The position numbers and the translations under genes are program-made. From the NCBI GenBank assembly GCA_023416585.1, contig JAEZHM010000048.1, forward strand, positions 1-64,000: a stretch of DNA of 64,000 nucleotides. The letters run 5' to 3'. The stretch's first letter is position 1. Each line of letters starts with the position of its first letter. Under the pieces are notes generated by a model. The model did not search any database. It was not told the origin of the DNA and saw nothing but the letters and a program-made list of their open reading frames with translations. The DNA comes from Bacillota bacterium (GTDB lineage: Bacteria > Bacillota > Clostridia > Christensenellales > Aristaeellaceae). Below, in pieces: positions 44,728 through 53,858 of this stretch.

Positions 44728-45534
44728 TCACTGCCTTTCACTTAAGGCCTTATGAAAATCCACAAGCAGCACCGGGTAATCCGCCAGCTTTAAGAATCCC
44801 GCATGCTCCGCCGTCTTGATAGAGGGTACATTGTTCCCCCAGCATTCCCAGTAAGGCGTAAGCCCTCTTTTTGAGCATTCATGAAGAAAGCAAGCCGTCA
44901 TTTGGGTGGCATAACCCTTCTTTTGATACTCCTGAAGCACTTCGATGCCGATGGCGCATTCCCTTTCGCTCAAGTACTCCGCGGTACAAAATCCACACAC
45001 TTTGGTTTCTATCACCAACGTATAGCCAAAGCCATCTGACAAGAACTTTTCAAAACTGCCCAGCGTGCTTTCCACCTCATCGCATATCATGGAAAAGTTA
45101 TCAAGCTTCAAAGTATCCGCCGTGATGAACTGAATATGCGGCTCCGGGATCGCGGAAACGCTGCCCGGTGCGGGATGACGGAACACGCAGCGAAAATATT
45201 CATGGACGGAAGCATCGGAAAAAGCGCTTGTCAGCTTTTCTTTCCAGGCGCTGTTCGGAAAGACGATTTTCACAGCATGAAGCTCACGCCTTAATTCCGG
45301 CGTGAGGAGTCTGCTTTTCAAAAAATCCATTGCCTCATTCGCCGCAGGGCTCAAAGCATCCCCGCCCACAAACAGGCTGTGTCCCTCGCGGATGACGCAT
45401 ACAGACGGGTCCTCCTCCCGGTCCGCATAGCATGCGGCGGGGGCGGTCCCTGCCTCCATAGCCCTAAGCATATATTGCAAGGGAGTATAGGTAAGCAGGG
45501 GAAAGACAGGAGAAAACAATTTCATTTGAATCAT
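44728..45534 (-). CDS. GNAT-family N-acetyltransferase (two-domain)
   Basis: 268 residues. The C-terminal domain is a GNAT: VCGFCTAEYLSERECAIGIEVLQEYQKKGYATQMTACFLHEC (QKKGYA loop), then NVPSIKTAEHAGF. The N-terminal half is a second, degenerate domain. Resembles the GNAT acetyltransferases annotated from clostridial accessory regions. Gene order is HAD downstream, with 4 bp between the stop and the HAD ATG, so they form one unit. ATG at 45534 has GGAG 13 bases upstream; an in-frame ATG at 45525 is also possible. Confidence 0.88.
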   Translation of the reverse strand: MIQMKLFSPVFPLLTYTPLQYMLRAMEAGTAPAACYADREEDPSVCVIREGHSLFVGGDALSPAANEAMDFLKSRLLTPELRRELHAVKIVFPNSAWKEKLTSAFSDASVHEYFRCVFRHPAPGSVSAIPEPHIQFITADTLKLDNFSMICDEVESTLGSFEKFLSDGFGYTLVIETKVCGFCTAEYLSERECAIGIEVLQEYQKKGYATQMTACFLHECSKRGLTPYWECWGNNVPSIKTAEHAGFLKLADYPVLLVDFHKALSERQ

Positions 45535-45653
45535 GGGGTATAATCCATCTCCTTCTGTATTCTACAAAAACGGTCACAGCATGTGTATGAATATTATACC
45601 GCAGAGTGAGCAGCGATTTCAAATGGATCATTGCACACAAACAGAATAAGCCA

Positions 45654-46526
45654 TTATATCCTCTGCAAGCTCTTTTCTTTGGGAAAACGATACAGCCGGT
45701 CCACAATGTGCACGAATAGATACATCCCAAATATCTGGAGGGTAGCAAACGCAAACAGTGCAAACATGCCATTATAGATGATATACCCTATCGTATACGC
45801 AAAACAGTAAGCAGCGTACAGCACCGCTATGATCACCGCGTGAATCGGCCATTTCAGCCTTTTGTAGTAAGCGGTCATAATGCTGATGGACAGCGGAAGG
45901 AAATTGGCAGCAACATTGACCGCGACGCTTACATCCTCATCCGGCAGCAGCGATTTGAACGGCGGAGGTTCAATCAATCTGAGTGGCAGTGATATGGCAT
46001 GTACAAACAGCGTATATACCGCAAAAAAAGCACATGCATACTTGTAAATCCGGCCAGGATTCCTGAAAGCCTTACGGTAGAGGATGTTCAACAGCCACAA
46101 AAGAATGGTAAAGCCAACGATTGTCATCCACGTTTTATACCAGTAATGTTTGTATATCCCAAGATATAAAAACAGTTCTTCAATGCCGCCATAAATGAGC
46201 GCGCATAAGAAATACCAATACTTCTTCAGCTTAAGGTGTGAGATGAGCAGGGCCGTTGCGGCAACCGAAAATTGTGAAAACATATTGCCCAGAATATTGT
46301 CGTCCACTTGGGATATTCGGTCCGCGATCATGGGAAAGTATTCATACCCCTTCAATACAAGCAATACTTGTATCTCAATAAAATAAGCAATCCCGGAAAA
46401 CGTAAGGAACAAAGCAAACATCAACTTACGGTTGTCCGCTTTTATAAAAACGTATGCCAATTCTGCAATGGTAGTAACCCCCAAAAGAATGTACCAGATC
46501 GTATGGGTCCAAAATGGCTGAGTCAT
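45654..46526 (-). CDS. Multi-span membrane protein of unknown function
   Basis: 290 residues with seven or eight hydrophobic spans (IWYILLGVTTIAELAYVFI, FALFLTFSGIAYFIEI, MTIVGFTILLWLLNILY, YACAFFAVYTLFVHAI and others) and charged loops. I do not recognise a family. GGGAGGGAAAGCTC precedes ATG. It stands alone between the GNAT unit and the nitroreductase terminator. Confidence 0.75.
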   Translation of the reverse strand: MTQPFWTHTIWYILLGVTTIAELAYVFIKADNRKLMFALFLTFSGIAYFIEIQVLLVLKGYEYFPMIADRISQVDDNILGNMFSQFSVAATALLISHLKLKKYWYFLCALIYGGIEELFLYLGIYKHYWYKTWMTIVGFTILLWLLNILYRKAFRNPGRIYKYACAFFAVYTLFVHAISLPLRLIEPPPFKSLLPDEDVSVAVNVAANFLPLSISIMTAYYKRLKWPIHAVIIAVLYAAYCFAYTIGYIIYNGMFALFAFATLQIFGMYLFVHIVDRLYRFPKEKSLQRI

Positions 46527-46602
46527 GAGCTTTCCCTCCCATCTTGGCCATTATTCTGACACTTTGCTGATAGGTTTATAAGGAGCTATGAAGCACGCAA
46601 AA

Positions 46603-46632
46603 AAAGCTCCCGGAAGTTAACCTGGAAGCTTT
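46603..46632 (-). terminator. Terminator of the nitroreductase gene
   Basis: Imperfect stem AAAGCTTCCAGG / CCGGGAGCTTT on the minus strand followed by T7, 70 bp past the nitroreductase stop. Confidence 0.75.
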
Positions 46633-46702
46633 CATAGGATGACATACACACGTACATTTTTATCATTGGAAGAGATTTATCTTATGCGTGTCTATCTTAC
46701 GA

Positions 46703-47269
46703 TTACGGTTTAAATCTAAGCGCTATGGTCCTTTCCTTATGCTCCCGCTTGGGGTCATACTTGTCCCAGTAGATTGCTTCCTCGTTATATTGCGTGCGGG
46801 AGGCCTTCGCCTCGGCCGGATAACCAAACAGTACTACGTTGTTTACCGACACATGATCCGGTATGTCCAGCAGTGCGCGGATCTTGTCCCTGTCGATGTC
46901 GCCCAGCCATACCGTGCCCAGCCCCAGGGCCGTGGCTGCCAGCAGCATGTTCTCAATGGCCGCGCTGGTGTCCGCCTCGGCGTTACCACCCCAGGGGATA
47001 TAGCTTGTGTTGGCGCATACCACAAAAGCGGCGGGGGCGTTGTAGTGTCTCCCGTTGCCTTCGCCTATGCATGCCTTCAACTGCTTCAGTCTTTCGGGCC
47101 TGTCGATGACGATGAACTCCCAGGGCTGCAAATTGCAGGCAGATGGCGCCGCCATGGCAGCCTGCAGCATGATATCCATCTTCTCCCGCTCCACGGGCCT
47201 TTTCGCGTCATATACCCGGATGCTGCGGCGCTGTAAAAGAATATCCATCAAAGTTTGAAGCTGGTCCAT
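46703..47269 (-). CDS. Nitroreductase-family flavoprotein
   Basis: 188 residues from ATG at 47267-47269 with GGAGG eight bases upstream (a longer frame to 47353 has no site). RRSIRVYDAKRPVEREKMD at the start, APSACNLQPWEFIVIDRPE at ~45 and the C-terminal GLGTVWLGDIDRDKI. These are FMN- and dimer-contacting segments of the oxygen-insensitive nitroreductase family. It probably reduces nitro-, quinone- or enone-type compounds with NAD(P)H. The preceding gene (47350) is the GNAT pair, so the two may be co-transcribed. Confidence 0.92.
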   Translation of the reverse strand: MDQLQTLMDILLQRRSIRVYDAKRPVEREKMDIMLQAAMAAPSACNLQPWEFIVIDRPERLKQLKACIGEGNGRHYNAPAAFVVCANTSYIPWGGNAEADTSAAIENMLLAATALGLGTVWLGDIDRDKIRALLDIPDHVSVNNVVLFGYPAEAKASRTQYNEEAIYWDKYDPKREHKERTIALRFKP

Positions 47270-47349
47270 TGTTTTTATCCTCCATTCATGCAAATCAAGA
47301 TGCAGGCAATTCATAGGTCCGTTCCGCCAGTTGTCTTTGTCAACCATTT

Positions 47350-48294
47350 TCACAACGTCAGCTTAAAATAATCCATGGTGGAAGTCGTTACAAACCCGCA
47401 GGATTCATACAGGTGCAGTGCGTTGGCGTTTCCGGTTGCGACCTGGAGCATGATTTCCTTCGCACCGGCTACCTTCAGTTTTTCAACCGCGCCCAGCAAA
47501 ACCGCCCGGCCGAATCCCTTGCCCCGAAACTCAGGCAGCACACCCAGGCCATAGATGCCACCAACCCCGGCGATCAATTGCAGATGCACTTTGCCGACAA
47601 CTTGTCCGTTAAGCTCCGCGAAATAGATTGTCATGCCCTTTTGCTCTTCCTCTTCCGGCAAAAGGAGCCCGGCTTCCTTCATCCCATCCTCCTGCGAGGG
47701 CCGGTATTCTTCATTGCGCTCCTCCCCAAAATAAATGGCATTATGCCTTGCCACCTCCCGAGCATCCTGATTGGTGGCTTTCCTAAAGGAGAGCTCCGCT
47801 GCGGAACCTTCCCGCCGGCCCGATGATTCCTTGCGAAGGTACATTTCAAATTCTGAATGATGGTAGCGTGCGCCCGCTTTTTCAATGAACCTTTGTCCGT
47901 CATCAGACTGCCTGTCACAAAGCAAAAGAATGCTTTCTATTTTTTGGCGTTTGCATTCCCCTATGGCCAGCTGACTCAGCATTTGAAACACGCCCCGATG
48001 CCTGTACTTGGGATGCACCATGCCGTTAAGTTCCGGGGGCGAACCTGCGCCAAAGTTACCAATGCCTATATAGCCAACCAGCGCTTCCCCGTCAAAATAC
48101 ATCAGCTCGTTCACGGCCTTAAAGACCGTTTGGGGAGCGCTTTTTAAAGCCGAGCTTAGTTTATACTCCAGTTCCAGCTTCAGGGCTATGCCGTCCGTCC
48201 GGATGCATTCCGACGCTAACCTGTCTATCAACGCGGCATCCTCCTGCGTTAATGCATCCCCGAGTTTGATCCAGGGCTTAAGGGTTGTTTGCAT
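47350..48294 (-). CDS. Tandem-GNAT N-acetyltransferase
   Basis: 314 residues with two GNAT domains. Domain 1 (~20-150): VGYIGIGNFGAGSPPELNGMVHPKYRHRGVFQMLSQLAI. Domain 2 (~165-314): GKVHLQLIAGVGGIYGLGVLPEFRGKGFGRAVLLGAV (RGKGFG loop) and NANALHLYESCGF. Layout resembles mycothiol-synthase-type tandem GNATs, though that activity is not implied here. ATG follows AAAGGAGACAACGCC. Gap to the sensor kinase is 16 bp, so the genes form a transcription unit: kinase, GNAT, nitroreductase. Confidence 0.88.
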   Translation of the reverse strand: MQTTLKPWIKLGDALTQEDAALIDRLASECIRTDGIALKLELEYKLSSALKSAPQTVFKAVNELMYFDGEALVGYIGIGNFGAGSPPELNGMVHPKYRHRGVFQMLSQLAIGECKRQKIESILLLCDRQSDDGQRFIEKAGARYHHSEFEMYLRKESSGRREGSAAELSFRKATNQDAREVARHNAIYFGEERNEEYRPSQEDGMKEAGLLLPEEEEQKGMTIYFAELNGQVVGKVHLQLIAGVGGIYGLGVLPEFRGKGFGRAVLLGAVEKLKVAGAKEIMLQVATGNANALHLYESCGFVTTSTMDYFKLTL

Positions 48295-48310
48295 GGCGTT
48301 GTCTCCTTTA

Positions 48311-50896
48311 TCAGCATATATTCACTCTTCTTAGCAAAGCTTCACGAAGCGCATTTCTGATCGCGGCCATGTCGGCGGGCTTGGAAAGATGCATATGGAA
48401 CCCCGCTTCCAGCGCGGTCTGCACATCCCGCTGTGCCGCATAGCCTGTAAGCGCAATCAAGAGCGCTCGCTCCAGGGAAGGCTCGCTTCTCATCCTCCGG
48501 GCGACCTCAAAACCATCCATGACAGGAAGGCCGATATCGCATAAAACGGCATCAGGCACAAACTCCTTGGCCTTTTCCATGCCTTGCACACCGTCGTGTG
48601 CGCTGATACATTGATGCCCCTCCTTTTCCAGCATGGAACGCAGTAAATCGGCGTAGTCCATGTTGTTTTCTATCAGCAATATCTTCAGCGGGTATACTTC
48701 CTCATTGCACAGACGGGGGTACTCCTCCCCATTTTCCTCCTCGCAATGAAGCGGTAAACGGACCAAAAAGCTGGAGCCCTTCCCCAATCCCTCACTAAAT
48801 GCTGTAGCTGACCCGCCATGAAGCTGCGCGATGCTTCTAACGATGGATAGCCCCAAACCGAGGCCGCCGTTGCTTCTATCCAGGGAATTGTCAGCCTGGG
48901 TAAAAGGATCAAATACGGCGGACAGCATCTCCTGCCTGATCCCGATCCCATTATCCCTTACGCAAATGACAGCGTTCTTATCCTCCCGGTAGACCGACAG
49001 TTCCGTTACACCGCCTTCATTCGTAAACTTTTGCGCGTTGTGCAGAAGGTTGCCTATGATTTGTTTTAGCCGCACGGGATCGGCGTAAAGGTAAAGCGGT
49101 TCATAACCTATTTGTATGTATAGATTGATTCCTTTCTTTTCAAAGAGCTGCCGGATATCTTCCCCGGTCAGTGTTACAAGTGCATTGAGTTCCACCAGTT
49201 CCTTTTTCAATTGAATTTTGTTGCACTTTATCCTGGTAAGATCCAGTAAATCATCTACCAACCGGCACAGCTGGTTCATTTGCCGCTTCATGATTCCCAG
49301 TGCATATCCTGTCTCCTCCATATCCTGCGCAGTATCGATCAATTGCAACCCAACAGAAATAGCGGCAAGTGGATTGCGCAGCTCGTGGCCTAAGGCGCTC
49401 AAAAACTCATTCTTGTTCCTGTCTGCCTCCTCCAGTTCCTTGTTCAGGATAAGCGTGTGCTCCCTGCTTTCCACCAATGCCGTCTCCGCATGCTTGCGCT
49501 CAATCACATCGGCAGCCAGGCGAGCCAGAACATCCAAAAGACGCAATTGCTGCTCATTAGGCCAAAAAGGCTTGTGCCAATGTGTGCAAATCATGCCGAG
49601 CAGTATCCCCCTGCGGGAATAAAGCGGTGTAGCTTGGGTTGCATGAATGCCCGCCAGCAAATAAGCTGCCGCAACGCTTGTACCCATCATGAAATCACAC
49701 ATTTCCACGTCCTGCACAAGCACGCGGCAGCCGGTACGCCAGGCTGTAGCGCAGGGTGTACTGGCCATAATGTCAACCCATTCCCAGGCATCCACTGTTT
49801 TCTGCTCGATGCCTTTGTAGGCCAGCAGCTTGAGCTCGCCGCCGTTGCCCCGTTCCAGGTAATACATCTGCAGGCTGGCGGCCTGGGAATGCATAATTCC
49901 GGCAGCCGCGTCCACAATTTTATCATACAGCGCCTGTATGTTTTCCTCATTGAAAAATTCAAGACTGACGCTTTGCAAAAGCTTCGCACCGTCCAGCTCG
50001 GCCGTTAGCTCCGATTGGCTATCCCGAAGCGCGGCTATCGTCCTTGCCCGTTCCACCGCCGCCCAGGTTCGCTCTGCCGTTTCCTCTACAAGGTTTATTC
50101 CTTGCGGTGTCCAGCAGCATGCATGGGACTGATGAACCATAAAGCATGCCACAAACCTTCCGTTTTTGATCAGCGGAACGCAGATTGCCGCCATCAGATG
50201 CATGGAATGGCAGCCCGCACGTTCCCGGTCATTAAGCCGTGGATCGGATGCAATATCATTGATTACAATCATTTGCCCTTTGCGGCACATGTCGAGTAAT
50301 ATCGCAATCTCATCCACCCTGACTAAACCAAGGGGCAATGGATCGAAACAAGCGTGATACATCCGCTGTGTATAAAAGTATTCCACACCATCCTTCAATA
50401 CTATATCGCTATAAAAGGCTCTGTCTGCGTTAAGATGCTCACCCAGCACGCGGGCAGCTGCATCCTGTATATCCAGCGGGTCAGTAAGTGGCCGGATGGC
50501 ATCGCTGAGTTTTAACAAATAAGCTTCCCGCTGTTCATTTTGCACCAATGCTTTTTCAGCCTGCTTGCGCCGTGTAATATCCTGCCCGTATACATGGACA
50601 CCACCGGCTATGGGGACTACCAGAATACTGTACCACGTGCTACCATCCGGCCCCTGCATTTCCGCACGCTGAACAACGCCCGTCTCTGCAGCCCTGTGAT
50701 ACGCACCGTAAACTACCGTGCCGCAAAGTACAGGATACTCCTCCCATATTACTTTTCCAATTAGTTTCTGCGGGGGGCGGCCCACAAGCTCGCACGCTTT
50801 TTTGTTCGCGTAAGCAAACCGCCACTGGTTATCCAATGAAAAAAAGGTGTCGGGAATATTCTCGAATGTTTCATTGACTATGAGGCTATCCGTCAT
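48311..50896 (-). CDS. Hybrid sensor histidine kinase (PAS-GAF-GAF-HisKA-HATPase-REC)
   Basis: 861 residues from ATG at 50896 (GAGGG upstream); the frame runs on to 50977 without a site. Domain order: PAS at the N-terminus (DTFFSLDNQWRFAYANKKAC), then two GAF domains (ISDAIRPLTD...; ENIQALYDKIVDAAAGIM), coiled linker, HisKA (ALGHELRNPLAAISVGLQL), HATPase (VCVRDNGIGI, NGGLGLGLSIVR) and a receiver with Asp in LCDIGLPVMDGFE. It has no membrane span. Cytoplasmic sensing of a redox or small-molecule signal through the GAF/PAS domains is likely. No cognate response regulator with an output domain is adjacent. Confidence 0.93.
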   Translation of the reverse strand: MTDSLIVNETFENIPDTFFSLDNQWRFAYANKKACELVGRPPQKLIGKVIWEEYPVLCGTVVYGAYHRAAETGVVQRAEMQGPDGSTWYSILVVPIAGGVHVYGQDITRRKQAEKALVQNEQREAYLLKLSDAIRPLTDPLDIQDAAARVLGEHLNADRAFYSDIVLKDGVEYFYTQRMYHACFDPLPLGLVRVDEIAILLDMCRKGQMIVINDIASDPRLNDRERAGCHSMHLMAAICVPLIKNGRFVACFMVHQSHACCWTPQGINLVEETAERTWAAVERARTIAALRDSQSELTAELDGAKLLQSVSLEFFNEENIQALYDKIVDAAAGIMHSQAASLQMYYLERGNGGELKLLAYKGIEQKTVDAWEWVDIMASTPCATAWRTGCRVLVQDVEMCDFMMGTSVAAAYLLAGIHATQATPLYSRRGILLGMICTHWHKPFWPNEQQLRLLDVLARLAADVIERKHAETALVESREHTLILNKELEEADRNKNEFLSALGHELRNPLAAISVGLQLIDTAQDMEETGYALGIMKRQMNQLCRLVDDLLDLTRIKCNKIQLKKELVELNALVTLTGEDIRQLFEKKGINLYIQIGYEPLYLYADPVRLKQIIGNLLHNAQKFTNEGGVTELSVYREDKNAVICVRDNGIGIRQEMLSAVFDPFTQADNSLDRSNGGLGLGLSIVRSIAQLHGGSATAFSEGLGKGSSFLVRLPLHCEEENGEEYPRLCNEEVYPLKILLIENNMDYADLLRSMLEKEGHQCISAHDGVQGMEKAKEFVPDAVLCDIGLPVMDGFEVARRMRSEPSLERALLIALTGYAAQRDVQTALEAGFHMHLSKPADMAAIRNALREALLRRVNIC

Positions 50897-51144
50897 TTTC
50901 AAAGACCCTCCCGCCCATGATCCCATAGCATATACATGAATAAATGAATACACATATAGCATATAAGAAATATGCATCCGGATCGCATAGATAAATGGGC
51001 GGTGGGGATGAATATATGCTTCGTTATCGCTGCAAGCAGATAAGGATCGTTAAGTCGAATAAGGATTACCATATTGAAAGGTAAAAATGACGTTTACTTC
51101 ATTTCGGAAGGCAGGTTTTCATTCCCGTCGTTCCCCGACAATGC

Positions 51145-51810
51145 TTAATCCAGGCTGAGCCTTCCTGTACTATAGCATTCCCTTGCTTCCGCAAGCAGGC
51201 TGTTGTAAAACGCGGCCGCCGACTCCCTTCGTTTGTTTGCGATTTCTCTTCCCCTTTTCGTATAAAGCATTTCATATACTTTTTCAAGCTTGAACTTGTA
51301 TTCATGAAAGAATGAGGGCGGCTCATTTGATCCGCCATCCAACACATTCCCCTTGTCATCCACCGTATACAAGGGGTCGGAAACCTGCCCCTGGTAAATC
51401 AAGGTTCTTGCAATACCCATTGTTCCAGCCGCGTCGATCTTGTCCGCGTCAAAGAGGATCTTCGCCTCCATGCTGCCGGGCACATCATCGTTTCTGTACC
51501 GGTGGGACAGGACGCAATCCCGGACATGGCTTGCCTTATCAACCGCCCAGCCTTTCATTATCAGAAAATCATACGCCATATTGCTTCCGGCTTCTGCATG
51601 GCAAATTTCAGGATTCTTTGCCTGCTCCTCCCTGCCGATATCGTGCAGGAGGCAGGCCGCAATCAAAACATCCAGGTCAATATGTTCCTCTTTGCTTGCT
51701 ATGTCCAAAGCTGCATACAGCACGCGGTAGATATGTTCCTTGTCATGGGCGCTGTCCCGCATGAATTTCAGCATATGCTTTTCAATGGTCCGGTACATTT
51801 CGATATTCAT
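51145..51810 (-). CDS. HD-domain phosphohydrolase
   Basis: 221 residues from ATG at 51808-51810 (ATGAGGTATCTG upstream). HD motif: H in DSAHDKEHIYRV, HD in CLLHDIGREEQ, VLSHRYR and D in LFDADKIDAAGT, the metal-binding set of the HD superfamily (YedJ-like). These enzymes hydrolyse nucleotide phosphates. C-terminal ~40 residues are helical. It is separated by 57 bp from the creatininase-like gene on the same strand, so they may be co-transcribed. Confidence 0.9.
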   Translation of the reverse strand: MNIEMYRTIEKHMLKFMRDSAHDKEHIYRVLYAALDIASKEEHIDLDVLIAACLLHDIGREEQAKNPEICHAEAGSNMAYDFLIMKGWAVDKASHVRDCVLSHRYRNDDVPGSMEAKILFDADKIDAAGTMGIARTLIYQGQVSDPLYTVDDKGNVLDGGSNEPPSFFHEYKFKLEKVYEMLYTKRGREIANKRRESAAAFYNSLLAEARECYSTGRLSLD

Positions 51811-51866
51811 CAGATACCTCATGAGAATTTTTATAGAGATGACAAACAGCAAATCCGCCCATCTTT

Positions 51867-52646
51867 CTATTTTCCGTCCCGCAAAAGGATCGCTTCGATT
51901 TTCAAAGCATCCAGCTTCGCATCGGCTTGCGCATACTCCGCCATGTGTTGCTCCAACTCAAAACTGGCCGGATCACCGCAATAGGCCAGCGGGTGGAAGC
52001 TGTTTTGGGGCTTAAGCGATTTTGCCACTTCTGCACGGACCTTTTCTGGAAAGAAGGCAGCCATTTGGGCCGTTTCAATGGCCCCGGCGTGATAGTCGGG
52101 CGCAAACCTGTCTTCCCGCATTGTAGGAAAGGTGATGTTATGCGCAACCTCAATATCCAGTTCCCACAGGAAGTAGGCTATAAACTCCGGCGTTTCATTC
52201 GCCTGCGCGATTGCGCTTTTGATCATATCAATATGCATGGGATCGCCGTGGGCATTTTGGACAAATACCCTTTTAAAGCCCCAGCTTTTCAGTGATGTAA
52301 AAATATCTGTCAGCAATCCCTTCATGGTTTCTGGGCGCACGGAAAAAGTTCCGGCATACCTTTTCACATCCTGGCTGATCCCCCAATAGAAAGGCGGCGC
52401 GATGATTGACTCGATTCCCTTTTCCTCAAGCTCCTGCTTTAGAAACCTACAGTTCAGCGAACTCAGATAAAAATCCGCGGACAGGTCCAAATGCGGCCCA
52501 TGACCTTCCACGATCCCGATGGGCAGCAAAACCACAGCGCCCCGGTCAGCGCCATCCTGCACTTCCTGCCAAGTCATCTCTACCATGGAATCTTCAAACA
52601 CCGAAAAGTTTGTCTGCGCACTGTAGGGCAGCTTTCTCCCTTCCAT
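51867..52646 (-). CDS. Creatininase-family metal-dependent amidohydrolase
   Basis: 259 residues. Metal-binding segment LPIGIVEGHGPHLDLSAD (Glu47, His49, His52, Asp54 region), FVQNAHGDPMHID and DYHAGAIETAQM are the conserved blocks of the creatininase / FAPy deformylase / mycofactocin-peptidase family. The exact substrate is unclear. GGGAGAACACAAAGG precedes ATG. Same strand as the HD and flavodoxin genes on either side. Confidence 0.88.
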   Translation of the reverse strand: MEGRKLPYSAQTNFSVFEDSMVEMTWQEVQDGADRGAVVLLPIGIVEGHGPHLDLSADFYLSSLNCRFLKQELEEKGIESIIAPPFYWGISQDVKRYAGTFSVRPETMKGLLTDIFTSLKSWGFKRVFVQNAHGDPMHIDMIKSAIAQANETPEFIAYFLWELDIEVAHNITFPTMREDRFAPDYHAGAIETAQMAAFFPEKVRAEVAKSLKPQNSFHPLAYCGDPASFELEQHMAEYAQADAKLDALKIEAILLRDGK

Positions 52647-52721
52647 CCTTTGTGTTCTCCCTTTCTGACGTACGTTCGATGAGAAATGGCAGACAGCGGC
52701 CTTCCTGCAGGGAAGCCTGTA

Positions 52722-53162
52722 TTACTCCTGCATTTTGCCGGGCATCACACCGGTTTTTACATCGCGGTAAGAAACCAGGGTGCAGCCTTTCCTTTCGATC
52801 AGCACTTTTGTGCCTTGTTCGCTTTTGGGTGTTTCCCCGCCGCCGGAACAGAGGAATATTTCCACTTCCTTGCCCTTTGGCAAAAGTTCCACAATCGCGT
52901 TGAAGGCGGGCGCCGGAAAGCCAGCCCATACTGGGCTTCCGATGATGATCCGGTCATAGTCCGCAAGGCGGATATCCAAGGGCCTGATCGCAGACTTTTT
53001 GCGGCTCATCGCCTGATAGCCGCCCGGGACAAAGGCACCTATAAAACTTCTGTTGCGTGCTTCCCTCACCCTGTACACAGGCACCTGAAGTTCCGCGGCA
53101 AGGCGCTCCGCCTCTTTCTTGGTAGAACCGCCAAATGTATAGTAAATGATAATATTTTTCAT
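52722..53162 (-). CDS. Flavodoxin-family protein
   Basis: 146 residues. FMN-phosphate loop at the N-terminus (YTFGGSTKKEAERLA), then DYDRIIIGSPVWAGFPAPAF for the flavin stacking loop and FLCSGGGETPKSEQG. It is a short electron carrier, alone or as partner of oxidoreductases. A GGGGGGAAAAATAG stretch precedes ATG. Divergent from the ChrB-like gene across a 150-bp region that carries that gene's promoter. Confidence 0.88.
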   Translation of the reverse strand: MKNIIIYYTFGGSTKKEAERLAAELQVPVYRVREARNRSFIGAFVPGGYQAMSRKKSAIRPLDIRLADYDRIIIGSPVWAGFPAPAFNAIVELLPKGKEVEIFLCSGGGETPKSEQGTKVLIERKGCTLVSYRDVKTGVMPGKMQE

Positions 53163-53246
53163 CTATTTTTCCCCCCTATGGCTATTGTTAATTCTATCCG
53201 GTTTGCTCAATTCCTGCTAGCGGCACGCACAAACTCTGCGTTCATC

Positions 53247-53293
53247 TTGTAACCGGTATTACGGCGTGCTATAATAAATGTAACCAATATTAC
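53247..53293 (+). promoter_or_regulatory. Promoter with two flanking direct repeats (ChrB-like operator)
   Basis: TTGTAA (53247-53252), 17-bp spacer, TATAAT (53270-53275). Direct repeats TGTAACCGGTATTAC (53248-53262) and TGTAACCAATATTAC (53279-53293), 13 of 15 identical and 31 bp apart (about three turns), overlap the -35 box and lie just after the -10 box. This arrangement suits cooperative binding by a repressor, most simply the regulator encoded downstream. Confidence 0.75.
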
Positions 53294-53312
53294 ATAACCA
53301 TGGGGTGATCAG

Positions 53313-53849
53313 ATGGATCAAAACGAGTGGATTGCCATCAGCTATACGCTGCCAAGAGAACCGTCCAGGACACGTGTATCCATATGGAGGAAACTGAAAA
53401 AGATGGGTGCTGTCAGCATCCAGCAATCCATGTGGATCCTGCCGTCAAGCGATGAAAATCTTTGCCTGCTGGGTGATGTCAAAAAAGAGGTTCAGCAAAA
53501 CGGCGGCGAAGCGATTGTTATATCGTTTTGCGCGGTAGATGACGGCAAAAAAACCATTATCGAAAAATTCAACGCGGCAAGAGATGAGGAATACGGAGAG
53601 CTGCTTGAGCAGTGCGAAGATTTTTTCAAGGAGATCGACAAAGAAATAGCCCGCAAGAATTTCACGTTTGCTGAAATTGAGGAAAACGAGGAAGAGCTGC
53701 GCAAGCTGGAACAATGGTATGAAAAAATAGCGGCAAGGGATGCCTTGCACTCTACGCTTGCGGAAAAGGCAAAGTCAACGCTTATACAATGCGCGGAGTC
53801 TTTGGAGTTATTCTGTGACAAGGTATATGAATACAACGAAAAGGCGTAG
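53313..53849 (+). CDS. ChrB/PaaX-like regulator
   Basis: 178 residues. The N-terminal ~80 (MDQNEWIAISYTLPREPSRT; KKMGAVSIQQSMWILP; EVQQNGGEAIVISF) match the ChrB N-terminal domain, which resembles the CRISPR-Cas2/PaaX middle fold. The remainder is a helical coiled-coil-like stretch rich in Glu and Lys. ChrB controls chromate and other stress exporters; this short form lacks the C-terminal half of ChrB. GGGGTGATCAG precedes ATG. It is followed nine bases later by an MFS transporter that it probably regulates. Confidence 0.8.
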   Translation: MDQNEWIAISYTLPREPSRTRVSIWRKLKKMGAVSIQQSMWILPSSDENLCLLGDVKKEVQQNGGEAIVISFCAVDDGKKTIIEKFNAARDEEYGELLEQCEDFFKEIDKEIARKNFTFAEIEENEEELRKLEQWYEKIAARDALHSTLAEKAKSTLIQCAESLELFCDKVYEYNEKA

Positions 53850-53858
53850 GGATTCAAA

